Source of the DNA: Seminavis robusta
Lineage: Eukaryota > Bacillariophyta > Bacillariophyceae > Naviculales > Naviculaceae
Assembly: GCA_903772945.1 (NCBI GenBank)
Contig: CAICTM010000958.1
Span: 1 to 41,404, forward strand
Reading direction: 5' to 3'
DNA length: 41,404 nucleotides
Positions 40,421 to 41,404 of the stretch are shown here, one piece after another. Under the pieces are notes generated by a model that searched no databases, had not been told where the DNA came from, and saw only the letters and a program-made list of their open reading frames with translations. The translations under genes were made by a program, and so were the position numbers. Numbering within the stretch: the first letter of the stretch is position 1; each line of letters begins with the position of its first letter.

Positions 40421-41404
40421 GATGCCGACACCCCAGCTCCTGTTGAAGAAATCGCTGGATCAAGTTCTGCCGACACTGCTTCCACGCTAACCCCTGAAGT
40501 TGAGGCTGAAGTTGAGGTTCTCGATGGTCGAAAGAAGAAGAAAGCAAAGCAGGATATTGAAGTCATGAGTACTACATTCAGTAGTCAAGGCAACGAATTC
40601 ACAGTGGATGGAGTTCCCAAAACGCATTCAGTGGAAGTGAAGTGCAACACAGAACGATTGAAGAACATCGAAAAGCAAGTCAAGTCACTACGAAATGGCT
40701 TTTCGAAAGAGAAGTTTGCTGGTGGTTCTTCCATGATGAAGAGTATGTTGTCAGTGATGATCGCAAGTTGTCCAATTCTACCTTTGACGCAGGTGGCAAC
40801 TATTACTCCACTGATAGTAGGGGCGTTCCTTTTTGATCATGGTCTATTGGAGGGATGCGATGTTGAGACATTCTCACGTTCCTTCCCTTCTGAAAGCTGG
40901 TACAGGGATCATTTCTTTGGCCATGCCGCTCAGGCGACGTTCGAGCTGGGAACAAAGGTTTATGGCAAGACAGCCAGTTTACCTTTCCTGTGACAAAGGA
41001 AACAAGAAAGGGATTGGTCATTTCGCAAAGGTACTCTCCTGGTATGACACGGGCAAAAGCAAGGTTGTCAAGCAGTGTCTTGACATTGATGCCTCAGAAG
41101 GAACGTCCGGACCATGTGCAAAGGCCATCAAGAAGTTAAGTGTTCCATTGAAGCTCGCCGGTCATACTACTGACAGTGGTGGTGGAGGAGTGTTGGAAAA
41201 CTTGGCAAGGGAGATGCAGGATTTAGAGTTGTGTCGCCCCATGTACTTGGTTTCCAGTTGTGCCTTGCACAATCTCCAGTTGTCGGTATCCAATCCCATT
41301 GTGGAGACATTTGGCGACGGCGGTTTGGATAAGAAAACCGCCATGCAGATGATACACAGTGTGTATGACTTACAAGAGAGCATGGAAAAGGATGTTTGGA
41401 AGAC
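40421..41404 (+). pseudogene. hAT-like transposase-type gene, 3' part, frameshifted and cut by the window edge
   Basis: Continues the frame of 35431-35847 from GAT 40421 (DADTPAPVEE, an acidic linker, then KKKKAKQD). It runs through SFPSESWYRDHFFGHAAQATFELG before a stop at 40991-40993. A +1 shift around 40950-40965 leads into a second open frame to the edge: SCDKGNKKGIGHFAKVLSWYD, LKLAGHTTDSGGGG, SSCALHNLQLSVSNPI. The Asp in CDKGNKKG (40992) and the Asp in TTDSGGGG (41172), followed by a C-x-x-H pair, resemble the D-D and CxxH region of hAT-like RNase-H-fold transposases. The family call is tentative. No intron signal clearly bridges the shift, so a frameshift is likelier. Confidence 0.6.

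Overview
The window looks like nuclear DNA of a eukaryotic alga, most likely a raphid pennate diatom. A Seminavis-type, transposon-rich genome fits best, but this is inferred from style and not proven. The reasons are short GT-AG introns (68-108 bp), no operon structure, a Ty1/copia remnant of the diatom CoDi style with an HVDD reverse-transcriptase motif, a PIF/Harbinger transposase, Ty3/gypsy elements, and a possible diatom-style plastid presequence.

Layout. 1-3689 (minus) is a large intron-containing transposase-like gene with a DUF6729-like zinc region and a D/D/E core; it runs off the left edge. 4430-7600 (plus) is an intact 1056-aa fusion of a GHMP-type sugar kinase and a UDPGP-type nucleotidyltransferase. 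7798-8181 (minus) is a dead NmrA-like gene with two in-frame stops. 8537-9754 (plus) is an intact ALKBH1-like dioxygenase. 10504-15259 is Ty3/gypsy element A (LTRs, 4-bp target duplication GAAG). 15479-18535 (plus) is a second, single-exon member of the DUF6729-like D/D/E family. 19600-21012 (minus) is a 5'-truncated copia pol fragment. 21109-21984 (plus) is a small two-exon membrane-associated gene whose stop codon abuts a third splice donor. 22584-22912 is a foldback element holding an array of TTTAGGCAAC-like units. 23545-24712 (minus) is a PIF/Harbinger transposase with one frameshift. 25838-27693 (plus) is an unknown two-exon gene with one nonsense codon. 27694-30870 is mostly non-coding. 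30871-32493 (plus) is a Ser/Asn-rich tail-anchored-type protein. 33546-34613 (minus) is an Mpv17/PMP22 membrane protein. From 35431 to the right edge lies a hAT-like transposase-type gene split by Ty3/gypsy element B (35848-40416). Removing B and one copy of its AACT duplication restores the reading frame exactly.

The host genes (fusion enzyme, ALKBH1, Mpv17, the Ser-rich protein, the small membrane gene) are intact and unrelated islands in a transposon landscape. At least six mobile-element lineages are present: two DUF6729-like, two gypsy copies, copia, Harbinger, hAT-like and a foldback.

The most notable points are the nested insertion with clean frame restoration, the pair of divergent DUF6729-like transposases, the fused kinase/pyrophosphorylase with an eroded kinase glycine loop, and dense single-base indels confined to the two gypsy copies, which may be an assembly-polishing artefact rather than biology.
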